DNA of 55,356 nucleotides from Puniceibacterium antarcticum (GTDB lineage: Bacteria; Pseudomonadota; Alphaproteobacteria; Rhodobacterales; Rhodobacteraceae): the NCBI RefSeq assembly GCF_002760615.1, contig NZ_AWWI01000111.1, positions 1 through 55,356 on the forward strand, read 5' to 3'. Positions 25,094-33,556 of this stretch are shown piece by piece. Each line of letters begins with the position of its first letter. The stretch's first letter is position 1. The notes under the pieces are model-generated. The model was not told the origin of the DNA. It searched no databases and saw only the letters and a program-made list of their open reading frames with translations. The translations under genes were made by a program, and so were the position numbers.

Positions 25094-26077
25094 ATGACCA
25101 CCACAGCCAGAACCGCCGTCATCCACGAACACGGCGGACCCGATGTGTTCCGCATCGAGGACCGCCCGGTCGGTGACCCCGGCAAGGGCGAGATCCGTAT
25201 CCGGCATGCCGCCTGCGGGCTGAACTTTATCGACGTCTATCAGCGCAGCGGCCTGTATCCGATGCAGCTGCCCCAGGCGCTGGGCATGGAGGCCTCCGGC
25301 ACGGTCGAGGCGGTGGGCGAGGGTGTCACGCACCTCAAGGTCGGGGACCGCGCTGCCTATGCCGCCCAGCCGCCGGGGGCCTATACCGAGGCGCGGGTGA
25401 TGCCTGCGGCACAGGTCTGCCCGCTGCCGGATGGCATCTCATTCGACGAAGGTGCTGCCATGATGCTCAAGGGCCTCACCGTACAGTACCTTTTTCATCG
25501 CACAACACCGCTGAAGCGCGGCGATACCGTGCTGTTTCATGCCGCCGCCGGGGGCGTTGGCCTGATCGCCTGTCAATGGGCGCGTTCCGAAGGGATCACG
25601 CTGATCGGCACCGCCGGCACGGATGAGAAATGCCAGCTTGCCCTCGATCACGGGGCGAGCCACTGCATCAACTACCGCACACAGGACTGGGCGGCAGAGG
25701 TAAAGGCGCTGACCGGTGGCGCTGGCGTCGATGTGGTGATGGACGCCGTGGGCGCGGACACCTTTGACGGCTCACTGAACAGCCTGAAACCGCTTGGCAT
25801 GATGATTTCCTTTGGCAATGCCTCTGGCCCCGTGCCGCCGTTCAACCTTGGCATTCTTGGGCCCAAGGGGTCGCTCAAGATCACGCGCCCGACGCTGTTC
25901 ACCCACATCTCGGACCATGCCGCCTGTCAGGACATGGCGCAGATGCTGTTCGCCAAGGTTGTCTCGGGTGATGTGAAGATCCGCATCGACCAGCGCTTTC
26001 CCCTTGTGGATGTTGCCGAGGCGCATCGCACGCTCGAAGCCCGCGAAACCACCGGCAGCACGATCCTCACGCTCTGA
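25094..26077 (+). CDS. Quinone oxidoreductase (QOR type)
   Basis: This 327-residue zinc-independent medium-chain reductase catalyses NADPH-dependent one-electron or hydride reduction of quinones. Typical pieces are 'HEHGGPDVFRIEDRPV', 'GLNFIDVYQRSGLYPMQLPQALGMEASG', 'AAMMLKGLTVQYLFHRT' and 'LFHAAAGGVGLIACQWA'. This pattern matches the zeta-crystallin/QorA group more closely than the other copy at 23046. The GGGGAGA site lies 8 bases before the ATG. Confidence 0.94.
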   Translation: MTTTARTAVIHEHGGPDVFRIEDRPVGDPGKGEIRIRHAACGLNFIDVYQRSGLYPMQLPQALGMEASGTVEAVGEGVTHLKVGDRAAYAAQPPGAYTEARVMPAAQVCPLPDGISFDEGAAMMLKGLTVQYLFHRTTPLKRGDTVLFHAAAGGVGLIACQWARSEGITLIGTAGTDEKCQLALDHGASHCINYRTQDWAAEVKALTGGAGVDVVMDAVGADTFDGSLNSLKPLGMMISFGNASGPVPPFNLGILGPKGSLKITRPTLFTHISDHAACQDMAQMLFAKVVSGDVKIRIDQRFPLVDVAEAHRTLEARETTGSTILTL

Positions 26078-26170
26078 GGGGTGCCGAAGATGCACAGCTT
26101 CTGTGCGCATGGGGAGGTTCGTTAACGGCCTCCCCACGCTTAGATATGTTGTGAAACAAGGAGGCTCCTC

Positions 26171-27199
26171 ATGGAAGTCGGACTTTACACTTTCGGCGAT
26201 ATCGGAACGGATCCTGTCACCGGCAAACAGATCGCTGCGCCCGAACGCCTGAACAACCTGATCGAAGAGATCGAGCTGGCCGATCAGGTTGGCCTTGATG
26301 TCTTTGGACTGGGCGAACACCACCGCCCGAACTACGCCATTTCCGCGCCGGCCGTGGCGCTGGCTGCTGCTGCCCGCACCACAAAGAACATCCGTCTCAG
26401 CTCGGCTGTCTCAGTGCTCAGCTCGGACGATCCGGTGCGGGTCTACCAGCAGTTTTCCACGCTCGACGGGCTCAGCAATGGCCGGGCCGAACTGATGGTC
26501 GGGCGCGGCAGTTTTATCGAAAGCTTTCCGCTGTTCGGCTATCATCTTGACGATTACAACGCGCTGTTTGATGAAAAACTTGCGATGCTCTTGGCGCTGA
26601 ACGAAGGCGAGGTCGTGAACTGGCCGGGGTCCGGTTTCACGCAGGCTATCGACGGGCTGGGCATCTATCCCCGCCCCGTGAATGGCAAACTGCCGATCTG
26701 GATCGCCGCCGGCGGCACACCGCAAAGCATGGTGCGTGCAGGCACTCTGGGCCAACCTCTGGCCTTGGCGATCATCGGTGGTGAACCACGCCGTTTCGCG
26801 CCCCTCGCAGACCTCTATCGCCGTGCGGCGGCGCAGTCGGGCCATGCAGATGTGGCGCGTGTGTCGCTGAACGTGCACGGGTTTGTGGCCGAGGACGGAA
26901 AACAGGCGGCGGACACTTTCTTTCCGGCACAAAAGCAGGTGATGGACCAGATCGGCCGCGAACGCGGCTGGGCGCCACAGACACGCGCACAATTCGACGC
27001 AGGCTCTGGCCCCGAAGGTGCGATGTTTGTCGGTTCGCCCGCCCAGATCACCGACAAGATCCTGAGCCTGCGCGAAGATCTCGGCTTTGATCGCATCAGC
27101 ATCCAGATGGCGATCGGTGTGATCGAACACAGCACCATGATGAAGGCGATCGAAGTGCTGGGGACCAAGGTTGCCCCCGAGCTGCGCAAGGCCGGGTGA
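26171..27199 (+). CDS. LLM-class flavin-dependent oxidoreductase
   Basis: This 342-residue protein has the bacterial luciferase-like TIM barrel, which uses FMN or F420 to oxidise small molecules. It shows 'LDVFGLGEHHRPNYAISAPAVALAAAA', 'IRLSSAVSVLSSDDPVRVYQQFSTLD', 'RAELMVGRGSFIESFPLFGY' and 'PIWIAAGGTPQSMVRAG', typical of the group-1 LLM family. AAGGAGG precedes the ATG. The substrate is unknown. It is not linked to a flavin reductase gene. Confidence 0.93.
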   Translation: MEVGLYTFGDIGTDPVTGKQIAAPERLNNLIEEIELADQVGLDVFGLGEHHRPNYAISAPAVALAAAARTTKNIRLSSAVSVLSSDDPVRVYQQFSTLDGLSNGRAELMVGRGSFIESFPLFGYHLDDYNALFDEKLAMLLALNEGEVVNWPGSGFTQAIDGLGIYPRPVNGKLPIWIAAGGTPQSMVRAGTLGQPLALAIIGGEPRRFAPLADLYRRAAAQSGHADVARVSLNVHGFVAEDGKQAADTFFPAQKQVMDQIGRERGWAPQTRAQFDAGSGPEGAMFVGSPAQITDKILSLREDLGFDRISIQMAIGVIEHSTMMKAIEVLGTKVAPELRKAG

Positions 27200-27224
27200 T
27201 CCGGGCCTCTTGAGCCTGACAGGC

Positions 27225-27255
27225 CCCCGCCGATGCCGTTGGACATCCGGCGGGG
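27225..27255. terminator. Convergent hairpin after the LLM gene
   Basis: The arms 27225-27235 and 27244-27255 form an 11-bp GC-rich stem with one bulged base and an 8-base loop, between converging genes. A short ATTTG follows on the plus side. Confidence 0.55.
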
Positions 27256-27263
27256 ATTTGCGA

Positions 27264-27893
27264 TCAGCGCACCGGGTCCAGCAGGGCGTCGTTCAGTGTA
27301 CAATCCCGCACCACATCCGAACCGCAGGGCACGGGAATCAACGCTTTGGACAGGCAAATCCGCGCCTCTTGAATCCGCCCGCTCTGGCAGGTGATGGTGA
27401 TCATATTGGGCTCCAGCTCCGGATTATCCTTAATGAACGCCTCTTCAACCAACTTTGCTGGCAAAGTCACCGGCTTTTTCAGCTCGCGCAGCGCGGCGGG
27501 CCGTTTGATCCGAACATAGGCCTCGCGCGCCAAGGCATAATAATCCGCCGCCTCAAGCCCCGAACAGACGCCGTGTTTCTTCCACTGGTGCCAGGCGCTG
27601 CCCGATGTGCCCATGATATCCACCATATCGTTCGTCATGGCACGCGACGGCGCGGGCAGGGGGCTGTGACAATAGGAGGGGTAGCCGCGTGTGTTCTGCG
27701 GCCACAGCCCATGCAGCACCCAGCCGAAATCCCGCGTCCCGTCGCATTGCGCCGATCCCTGCGCATCTCCGCTCAGTGCGCACCAGCTGGGCGACCAGCT
27801 CAGCGACAGGACGTAATAGTCAAAGGCGCCGGGCCTCTCACCTTCGGCATGGGCAAGGCTGCCCGTCAGGCACAGCAGAATCAGCCAGCGCAT
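27264..27893 (-). CDS. Ribonuclease T2 family protein, secreted
   Basis: This protein of about 209 residues begins with a signal peptide (MRWLILLCLTGSLAHA) and is likely periplasmic. RNase T2 enzymes cleave single-stranded RNA through 2',3'-cyclic phosphates. The first catalytic box is 'VLHGLWPQ' (His61), the second 'WHQWKKHGVC' (His102, His107). The usual Glu of the second box is Gln103 here, which may lower activity or be a lineage variant. The start at 27893 follows AGGAAAG; a longer frame adds 25 residues and hides the signal peptide. Cysteines are numerous, fitting a disulfide-bonded secreted enzyme. Confidence 0.9.
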   Translation of the reverse strand: MRWLILLCLTGSLAHAEGERPGAFDYYVLSLSWSPSWCALSGDAQGSAQCDGTRDFGWVLHGLWPQNTRGYPSYCHSPLPAPSRAMTNDMVDIMGTSGSAWHQWKKHGVCSGLEAADYYALAREAYVRIKRPAALRELKKPVTLPAKLVEEAFIKDNPELEPNMITITCQSGRIQEARICLSKALIPVPCGSDVVRDCTLNDALLDPVR

Positions 27894-28068
27894 TTTCTCT
27901 TTCCTCTTGGGGTCTGGATGACTATAAGGCGGCCAAGTTCCCCGACAACGGTAACCTGTTTCGGCCAAGGCCGGAACCGCCTGGACCCCCGGGCGACAGC
28001 GAAGCTATGCGTCGGGACAGGCATATATGCCGCGACAGATGCGCGGAAAGTAATGAAGGAGACGTGGA

Positions 28069-28836
28069 ATGAGTAAACCGATCATGGCACGCGCCACCGC
28101 CGTATGGCTGGTGGATAACACGACCCTGACCTTCAAGCAGATTGCGGATTTCACCGGCATGCACGAGCTCGAAGTGCAGGGCATCGCCGATGGGGACGTG
28201 GCAACGGGTGTCAAGGGGTTCGACCCCATCTCAAACAACCAGCTTGACCAGTCCGAACTCGACAAGGCTGAAAAAGACCCGATTCACAAGCTGAAGCTCA
28301 AGTTCAACGCCGCTGCTGTCGGCGAGGAAAAGCGCCGTGGCCCGCGCTATACCCCCCTGTCCAAACGTCAGGACCGTCCCGCGTCTATCCTCTGGCTGGT
28401 GAAGTTTCACCCGGAACTGACCGACGGTCAGGTCGGCAAGCTGGTCGGCACCACCAAGCCGACCATTCAGGCGATCCGCGAACGGACCCACTGGAACATC
28501 GGGAACATCCAGCCGATCGACCCGGTTGCCCTTGGCTTGTGCAAACAGTCCGAACTGGACGCCGCCGTGCAGAAAGCCTCGAAAAAAGGCGACAGCGTGC
28601 TGACCGATGATGAACGTCGCAAGCTGGTGAGCACCGAGCAAAGCCTTGGTATGGACGAAGAACCGCGCCTGCCGAGCTCAATGGAAGGGCTGGAAAAATT
28701 CAGCCTCTCCGATCCGCGCGAAGACGAGGAAGACAAGCGTTCGGACAAGGATTTCGCCGACGCTGAAAGCTTCTTCAACCTGCCCGATGCGGATGATGAA
28801 GATGATGATGAGGAAAGCGACGATCCACGCCGCTGA
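28069..28836 (+). CDS. trcR: DUF1013 family protein (TrcR-like)
   Basis: This 255-residue protein matches DUF1013, conserved across alphaproteobacteria. The first 150 residues carry two helix-turn-helix-like stretches ('LTFKQIADFTGMHELEVQGIADG', 'LTDGQVGKLVGTTKPTIQAIRERTHWN'). The C-terminal 50 residues are strongly acidic ('DADDEDDDEESDD'). In Caulobacter a DUF1013 protein named TrcR associates with RNA polymerase and affects the cell cycle; I transfer that role by family only. A GGAG site precedes the ATG and a strong terminator follows. Confidence 0.9.
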   Translation: MSKPIMARATAVWLVDNTTLTFKQIADFTGMHELEVQGIADGDVATGVKGFDPISNNQLDQSELDKAEKDPIHKLKLKFNAAAVGEEKRRGPRYTPLSKRQDRPASILWLVKFHPELTDGQVGKLVGTTKPTIQAIRERTHWNIGNIQPIDPVALGLCKQSELDAAVQKASKKGDSVLTDDERRKLVSTEQSLGMDEEPRLPSSMEGLEKFSLSDPREDEEDKRSDKDFADAESFFNLPDADDEDDDEESDDPRR

Positions 28837-28855
28837 TCGCTACGCCAATTTCCAG

Positions 28856-28886
28856 AAAAGACCCGCAGTCCGCTGCGGGTCTTTTT
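28856..28886 (+). terminator. Terminator of the DUF1013 gene
   Basis: The stem AAAAGACCCGCAG / CTGCGGGTCTTTT (28856-28868 with 28873-28885) is a perfect 13 bp with a 4-base loop and ends in a T run. It lies 20 bases after the stop. Confidence 0.92.
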
Positions 28887-29090
28887 GGTTTCTGGCCCGG
28901 AAAAAGGGGCGGGAAACGCGGCCCTGTGCGCTTGCAACTTTTCCGGACGTTTGACTGTCGCTTTCGAAAGTCGACCCTCTGCCAGGCAGGGTCCGTCACT
29001 CTCGCGAAGAGGTATTGTTCATTGACACTTTCGTCGGTCCGATCCTAAGGCGTTGGACAGGGCGGAGGCTGCAACAGACAGGATCCACGC

Positions 29091-30383
29091 ATGACATTCA
29101 ATTCGAACACGCGTACCCAATCCGCCATGTCAGAGGTTCTGGCCGGGACGCGGCGTGGGCCGCGTGCGATGCTGGTGTTCGCAGGGCCGGCCATCGTCGC
29201 GTCGGTCGCCTATATGGATCCGGGCAATTACGCGACCAACATTCAGGCCGGGGCAGGCTATGGCTATTCCCTGCTCTGGGTCGTGCTGGCGGCCAATCTG
29301 ATCGCGATGCTGTTTCAGGCGCTGTCGGCGCGGGTCGGGATCGTCACTGGGCGCAATCTGGCAGAGCTGTGCAAGGACCATTTCCCGCGCCCCGTTGTGC
29401 TGGTCATGTGGTTCATCAGCGAAATCGCCGCCATGGCAACAGATCTGGCCGAGTTTCTGGGGGGTGCCATCGGTCTGGCGCTTTTATTCAACATGCCGCT
29501 CATGGCGGGCATGGTGGTCACCGCCATCGTGACCTATGCCCTGCTGCTGTTCGAAAAGCGCGGCTTTCGACCCATGGAGCTGATCATCGGCGCGCTCGTC
29601 GCGGTTATTGGCCTGTGCTATCTGATCGAGGTGTTCATCGCCCCGATCGCCTGGGGCCAGGCGGCGCTGGGAGTGGTCACGCCTTCGCTGCCGGATGCCA
29701 CCGCGCTGACCATCGCCGTGGGAATCATCGGCGCGACCGTGATGCCACATGCCATTTATCTGCACTCGGGCCTGACACAGGCGCGCGCCGTGATGCGTGA
29801 TGATGCCGACCGTCGCAAGGTGGTGAAATTCTCGAATGTCGAGGTGGTGCTGGCGCTGTCCGTGGCGGGCCTTGTCAACATGGCCATGGTGATGATGGCG
29901 GCCAGCGCCTTTCATATCGGCCATAGCGAAGTGGCCGAGATTGAAACCGCCTATCACACCCTGACACCGCTGTTCGGTGTGGCGGCAGCGGGGGTGTTCC
30001 TGCTCTCGCTGATCGCCTCGGGCATTTCCAGCTCGGTTGTGGGCACGATGGCGGGGCAGCTGATCATGCAGGGCTTCATCAACATGCGCCTGCCGATCTG
30101 GTTTCGCAGACTGGTGACGATGATCCCGGCCTTTGCTGTGGTGGCCATGGGCTACAACGCGACCGAGGCTCTGGTCATGTCCCAGGTCGTGCTGAGCATT
30201 GCGCTGCCGGTGCCGATGGTGGCGCTGATCGTGTTTTCGGGCCGGGCAGAGATCATGGGGGATTTTCGCACCGGTCCGCTGGTGCGTGGGCTTGCCATAC
30301 TGGGGGCAGCAATCGTTTTGTCGCTGAACTTCGTTCTGCTGGCGCAGATCTTTGGCGTGCCGATCCCGGGCCTTGCAGGATAG
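29091..30383 (+). CDS. mntH: Nramp family divalent metal transporter
   Basis: This 430-residue inner-membrane protein imports Mn(II), and perhaps Fe(II), driven by protons. The Nramp metal-site motifs are present: 'DPGN' at residues 43-46 in TM1 and 'MPH' in TM6 ('GATVMPHAIYLHSG'). About eleven hydrophobic segments fit the LeuT-like fold. The ATG at 29091 is preceded by AGGAT; a second ATG 12 codons later is possible. The 204-base upstream region includes the palindrome CTTTCGAAAG, but I see no clear Mur or MntR box. It converges closely on recR. Confidence 0.95.
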   Translation: MTFNSNTRTQSAMSEVLAGTRRGPRAMLVFAGPAIVASVAYMDPGNYATNIQAGAGYGYSLLWVVLAANLIAMLFQALSARVGIVTGRNLAELCKDHFPRPVVLVMWFISEIAAMATDLAEFLGGAIGLALLFNMPLMAGMVVTAIVTYALLLFEKRGFRPMELIIGALVAVIGLCYLIEVFIAPIAWGQAALGVVTPSLPDATALTIAVGIIGATVMPHAIYLHSGLTQARAVMRDDADRRKVVKFSNVEVVLALSVAGLVNMAMVMMAASAFHIGHSEVAEIETAYHTLTPLFGVAAAGVFLLSLIASGISSSVVGTMAGQLIMQGFINMRLPIWFRRLVTMIPAFAVVAMGYNATEALVMSQVVLSIALPVPMVALIVFSGRAEIMGDFRTGPLVRGLAILGAAIVLSLNFVLLAQIFGVPIPGLAG

Positions 30384-30385
30384 GT

Positions 30386-30982
30386 CTATTCCATACGCTT
30401 GCGCGCGTTCAGGGCAGCGGTGATGGTACCGTCGTCCAGGTAATCCAGCTCGCCGCCGATGGGCACGCCTTGGGCAAGCGAGCTGAGCATCACGCGCCCC
30501 TCAAGCTGGTCTGCGATGTAATGGGCGGTGGTCTGGCCATCGACTGTGACATTCAGCGCCAGGATGACCTCGCTGATCTCCTCGGCCGGAACGCGCGATA
30601 TCAGGCGCGGAATGCGCAGCTCTTCGGGGCCGACAGAATCGAGCGCCGAGAGAGTGCCGCCCAGCACATGATAGCGCCCCTTGAAGGTGCCCGACCGTTC
30701 CATCGCCCATAGGTCAGCCACATCCTCGACGACGCAAAGCAAGCCGTTGGCACGTTTCTCGTCGGCGCAGATTGTGCAGATATCCGATGTGCCGATATTG
30801 CCGCAGTTCAGGCATTCGCGCGCCGTGGCCGCAACCCTCTGCATGAGGTCCGCCAGCGGCGTCAGCAGCCGGGCGCGTTTGCGGATCAGATGCAGCACGG
30901 CGCGCCGTGCGGAACGGGGGCCAAGGCCCGGCAGGCGGGACATCAACTCGATCAGCGCGTCGATATCTGTGCGGTCGCTCAT
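30386..30982 (-). CDS. recR: Recombination protein RecR
   Basis: This 198-residue protein acts with RecF and RecO in single-strand gap repair. It shows a helix-hairpin-helix ('[21 protein letters not shown]'), a four-cysteine zinc finger ('[16 protein letters not shown]'), the TOPRIM domain ('[16 protein letters not shown]') and the C-terminal Walker B-like '[16 protein letters not shown]'. The start at 30982 follows AGGGAG and fits the family length. It is the last gene of the conserved dnaX-ybaB-recR block and ends 2 bases from the convergent mntH stop. Confidence 0.97.
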   Translation of the reverse strand: MSDRTDIDALIELMSRLPGLGPRSARRAVLHLIRKRARLLTPLADLMQRVAATARECLNCGNIGTSDICTICADEKRANGLLCVVEDVADLWAMERSGTFKGRYHVLGGTLSALDSVGPEELRIPRLISRVPAEEISEVILALNVTVDGQTTAHYIADQLEGRVMLSSLAQGVPIGGELDYLDDGTITAALNARKRME

Positions 30983-31072
30983 GTCGTTTGGCTCCCTAGG
31001 CGGGAACTGGGTGCCGGACACCGCAGGTTTGACCGGCAAACCCGCTTTGTCCGTGCAGCGCGCATTCTGAAA

Positions 31073-31417
31073 TCAAAACGGCAGCTTCATGTCGGCAGGC
31101 AGGCCCATGGATTCGGTCAGCTTGGCCATCTCTGCTTGCGCGCGCTCCGAGGCTTTGCCCTGTGCGTCCTTTATGGCCGCCATAATCAGGTCCTCGACCA
31201 CTTCCTTTTCATCCTTGTTAAAGATCGACGGGTCGATATCCAGACCCTTGAGCTCGCCCTTGGCCGAACAGGTCACCTTGACCAGACCAGCACCGGATTC
31301 GCCGGTGACCATGATGCTGTGCATCTCTTCCTGCAGCGCGGTCATCTTGGTCTGCATTTCCTGCGCGGTCTTCATCATCTTGGCCATGTCGCCAAGTCCA
31401 CCTAGTCCCTTGAGCAT
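31073..31417 (-). CDS. ybaB: YbaB/EbfC nucleoid-associated protein
   Basis: This 114-residue DNA-binding protein has the typical coiled-coil start 'MLKGLGGLGDMAKMMKTAQEMQTKM', then 'VTCSAKGELKGLDIDPSIF' and a second helix pair. It forms dimers that bind DNA without strong sequence preference. The start at 31417 follows GAGGAGACC. It lies between dnaX and recR, the standard order. Confidence 0.96.
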   Translation of the reverse strand: MLKGLGGLGDMAKMMKTAQEMQTKMTALQEEMHSIMVTGESGAGLVKVTCSAKGELKGLDIDPSIFNKDEKEVVEDLIMAAIKDAQGKASERAQAEMAKLTESMGLPADMKLPF

Positions 31418-31570
31418 CTCGGTCTCCTCTCTGTTGGGTTGGATCAAGAGATACGTGCGAGGGCGCCGTGCCACAAGGGGAGGTTGTTGTGTGGCAGGGC
31501 TTCTTTATGGGCAAGCGCAGAAAAGCTTTGCAGGTTCACACTTCCCTGACCGGCTGCGCTGCTGTGCAGT

Positions 31571-33316
31571 TCAGCCCTCCTCGAACGGATCCCATTCATC
31601 CTCGACTTCTGGCAGGGCATCTGCCTGTGCCTCGTTGGCGATGGCCGCAAGGCTGCGGATGTCGCGGATGCTGGCCTTGGGAAATGCGGCAAGGGCGGCC
31701 ATGACCAACGGGTGCTCGCTGGCCTCGGCACGCATGGCGATGTCGGTGGCGTCACGTTTTTCCGCGATGGTGGCCGCATCGCTGGTGTTGACCAGTGTCA
31801 CAGCCCAGCGGTTGCCGCTCCATCTTTGCAGCGCGGCGCCGAGTTTCTGTGCAAGGTCCTGCGGGGCATTATCCGCGGGGGTAAATTCGATCCGGCCGGG
31901 CTGATATGCGGCAAGACGCACGCCGGTTTCGACATCGACCAGCAGCTTGACGTCGCGGTTGGTGCGGATCAATTCGACCACATGTTCAAAGGTCGGAAAC
32001 CTTGCAAGCGCTGCGTCTGCTTCGGTTGCCAAAGCCTGCACCGGCTGACCACCCGAGCCGCCACCGCTGCGCTGTTGCGACACCGCGTGCGACGTCTGTC
32101 CACCGTTCGAAGCGCCGCCGGCCAAGCGTCCGCCACCCGGCGTGGGCGGCGGGGGGGCAGAGCTTTGCAACTTGCGCACCAGATCCTCTGGCGAGGGGAG
32201 CTCCGAGACATGGGTCAGCCGGATCACGGCCATTTCGGCGGCCATCATGGCATTTGGGGCCGAAGCCACCTCGTCCAGCGCCTTGAGCAGCATCTGCCAC
32301 ATGCGCGTGAGCGGCCTCATGCCCAGTCGTTGCGCCATGGACTGGCCGCGTGTGCGCTCATCCGGGCTGATCGTCGGATCTTCGGCGGCTTCGGGCGTGA
32401 TCTTGACCACGGAAATCCAGTGCGTGACCTCGGCCAGATCGCGCAGCACGGCCATCGGATCAGCCCCTTCGGAATACTGCCCGCTGAGTTCTGACAGCGC
32501 GCCCGCCGCATCGCCCTGCATGATCAGATCGAACAGATCCATCACGCGGCCCCGGTCGGCCAGGCCCAGCATGGCACGGACCTGCTCTGCTGTCGTCTCG
32601 CCCGCGCCATGGCTGATCGCCTGATCAAGCAGCGAAGTCGCATCCCGCGCTGACCCTTCGGCGGCGCGGGTGATCAGGGCAAGGGCATCATCGTTGATTT
32701 CGGCCTGTTCGTTGGTCGCGATCCGGGTCAGCAGCTTGATCATCACCTCGGGTTCGATGCGACGCAGGTCGAACCGCTGGCAGCGCGACAGGACCGTGAC
32801 CGGCACCTTGCGGATTTCCGTCGTGGCAAAGATGAACTTCACATGCGCTGGCGGCTCTTCCAACGTCTTCAAAAGCGCGTTGAACGCGCCGGTGCTCAGC
32901 ATATGCACTTCGTCGATGATATAGACTTTGTAGCGGGCCGAAGCTGCGCGGTAATGCACCGAATCGATGATCTCGCGGATGTTGGCCACACCGGTGTTGG
33001 ATGCCGCATCCATTTCGATCACATCAACGTGCCGACCTTCCATAATCGCTGTGCAATGTTCGCACACACCGCAGGGTTCGGTCGTCGGTGTGCCGTTTCC
33101 ATCTGGGCCGATGCAGTTCATGCCTTTGGCGATGATGCGCGCGGTGGTGGTCTTCCCGGTGCCACGAATGCCGGTCATGATAAAGGCCTGCGCGATGCGG
33201 TCAGCGGCAAAGGCGTTCTTGAGCGTGCGCACCATCGCATCCTGCCCGACAAGATCGGCAAAGGTTTCTGGGCGGTACTTGCGGGCAAGGACCTGATATT
33301 TCGGCGCGTCGGACAT
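31571..33316 (-). CDS. dnaX: DNA polymerase III subunits tau/gamma
   Basis: This 581-residue protein is the clamp-loader ATPase. Seen are 'LARKYRPETFADLVGQ', Walker A ('GIRGTGKTTTARI'), the zinc-binding cysteines ('CGVCEHC'), Walker B ('YIIDEVHMLS') and the sensor 1 region ('FIFATTE'). Domain III is followed by a low-complexity proline/glycine linker near residues 390-420 and a C-terminal tau-specific region ending in acidic residues. No obvious slippery A-run for a programmed frameshift is visible, so a separate gamma form is not supported. It is first in the dnaX-ybaB-recR operon. Confidence 0.97.
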   Translation of the reverse strand: MSDAPKYQVLARKYRPETFADLVGQDAMVRTLKNAFAADRIAQAFIMTGIRGTGKTTTARIIAKGMNCIGPDGNGTPTTEPCGVCEHCTAIMEGRHVDVIEMDAASNTGVANIREIIDSVHYRAASARYKVYIIDEVHMLSTGAFNALLKTLEEPPAHVKFIFATTEIRKVPVTVLSRCQRFDLRRIEPEVMIKLLTRIATNEQAEINDDALALITRAAEGSARDATSLLDQAISHGAGETTAEQVRAMLGLADRGRVMDLFDLIMQGDAAGALSELSGQYSEGADPMAVLRDLAEVTHWISVVKITPEAAEDPTISPDERTRGQSMAQRLGMRPLTRMWQMLLKALDEVASAPNAMMAAEMAVIRLTHVSELPSPEDLVRKLQSSAPPPPTPGGGRLAGGASNGGQTSHAVSQQRSGGGSGGQPVQALATEADAALARFPTFEHVVELIRTNRDVKLLVDVETGVRLAAYQPGRIEFTPADNAPQDLAQKLGAALQRWSGNRWAVTLVNTSDAATIAEKRDATDIAMRAEASEHPLVMAALAAFPKASIRDIRSLAAIANEAQADALPEVEDEWDPFEEG

Positions 33317-33556
33317 GCATGGCCTCTTTGGGGAGTCGTGAGCAAACTAAGGCGTGTGATGCGGCGCGTCCACCGCAGATGCGCGGGCTTGTGCGTGGCG
33401 ACAGGAGGGATATAATCCGAATCGGTCCCGGGGCAGGGGGCCACCTGATCCGCGGAAAGCGCGCTGCACCTGCCTTGCAACATGAGAAACCATTTTTCGG
33501 TTTTTTCTGTGCCCGGACAGCAGCGGATCCTCGGGCAGCGACAGGAGGAACCTGAC

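Noticed and set aside
31571-33316. Programmed frameshift in dnaX giving a gamma form
   Set aside because: I saw no slippery A-run followed by a stem-loop at the expected place.
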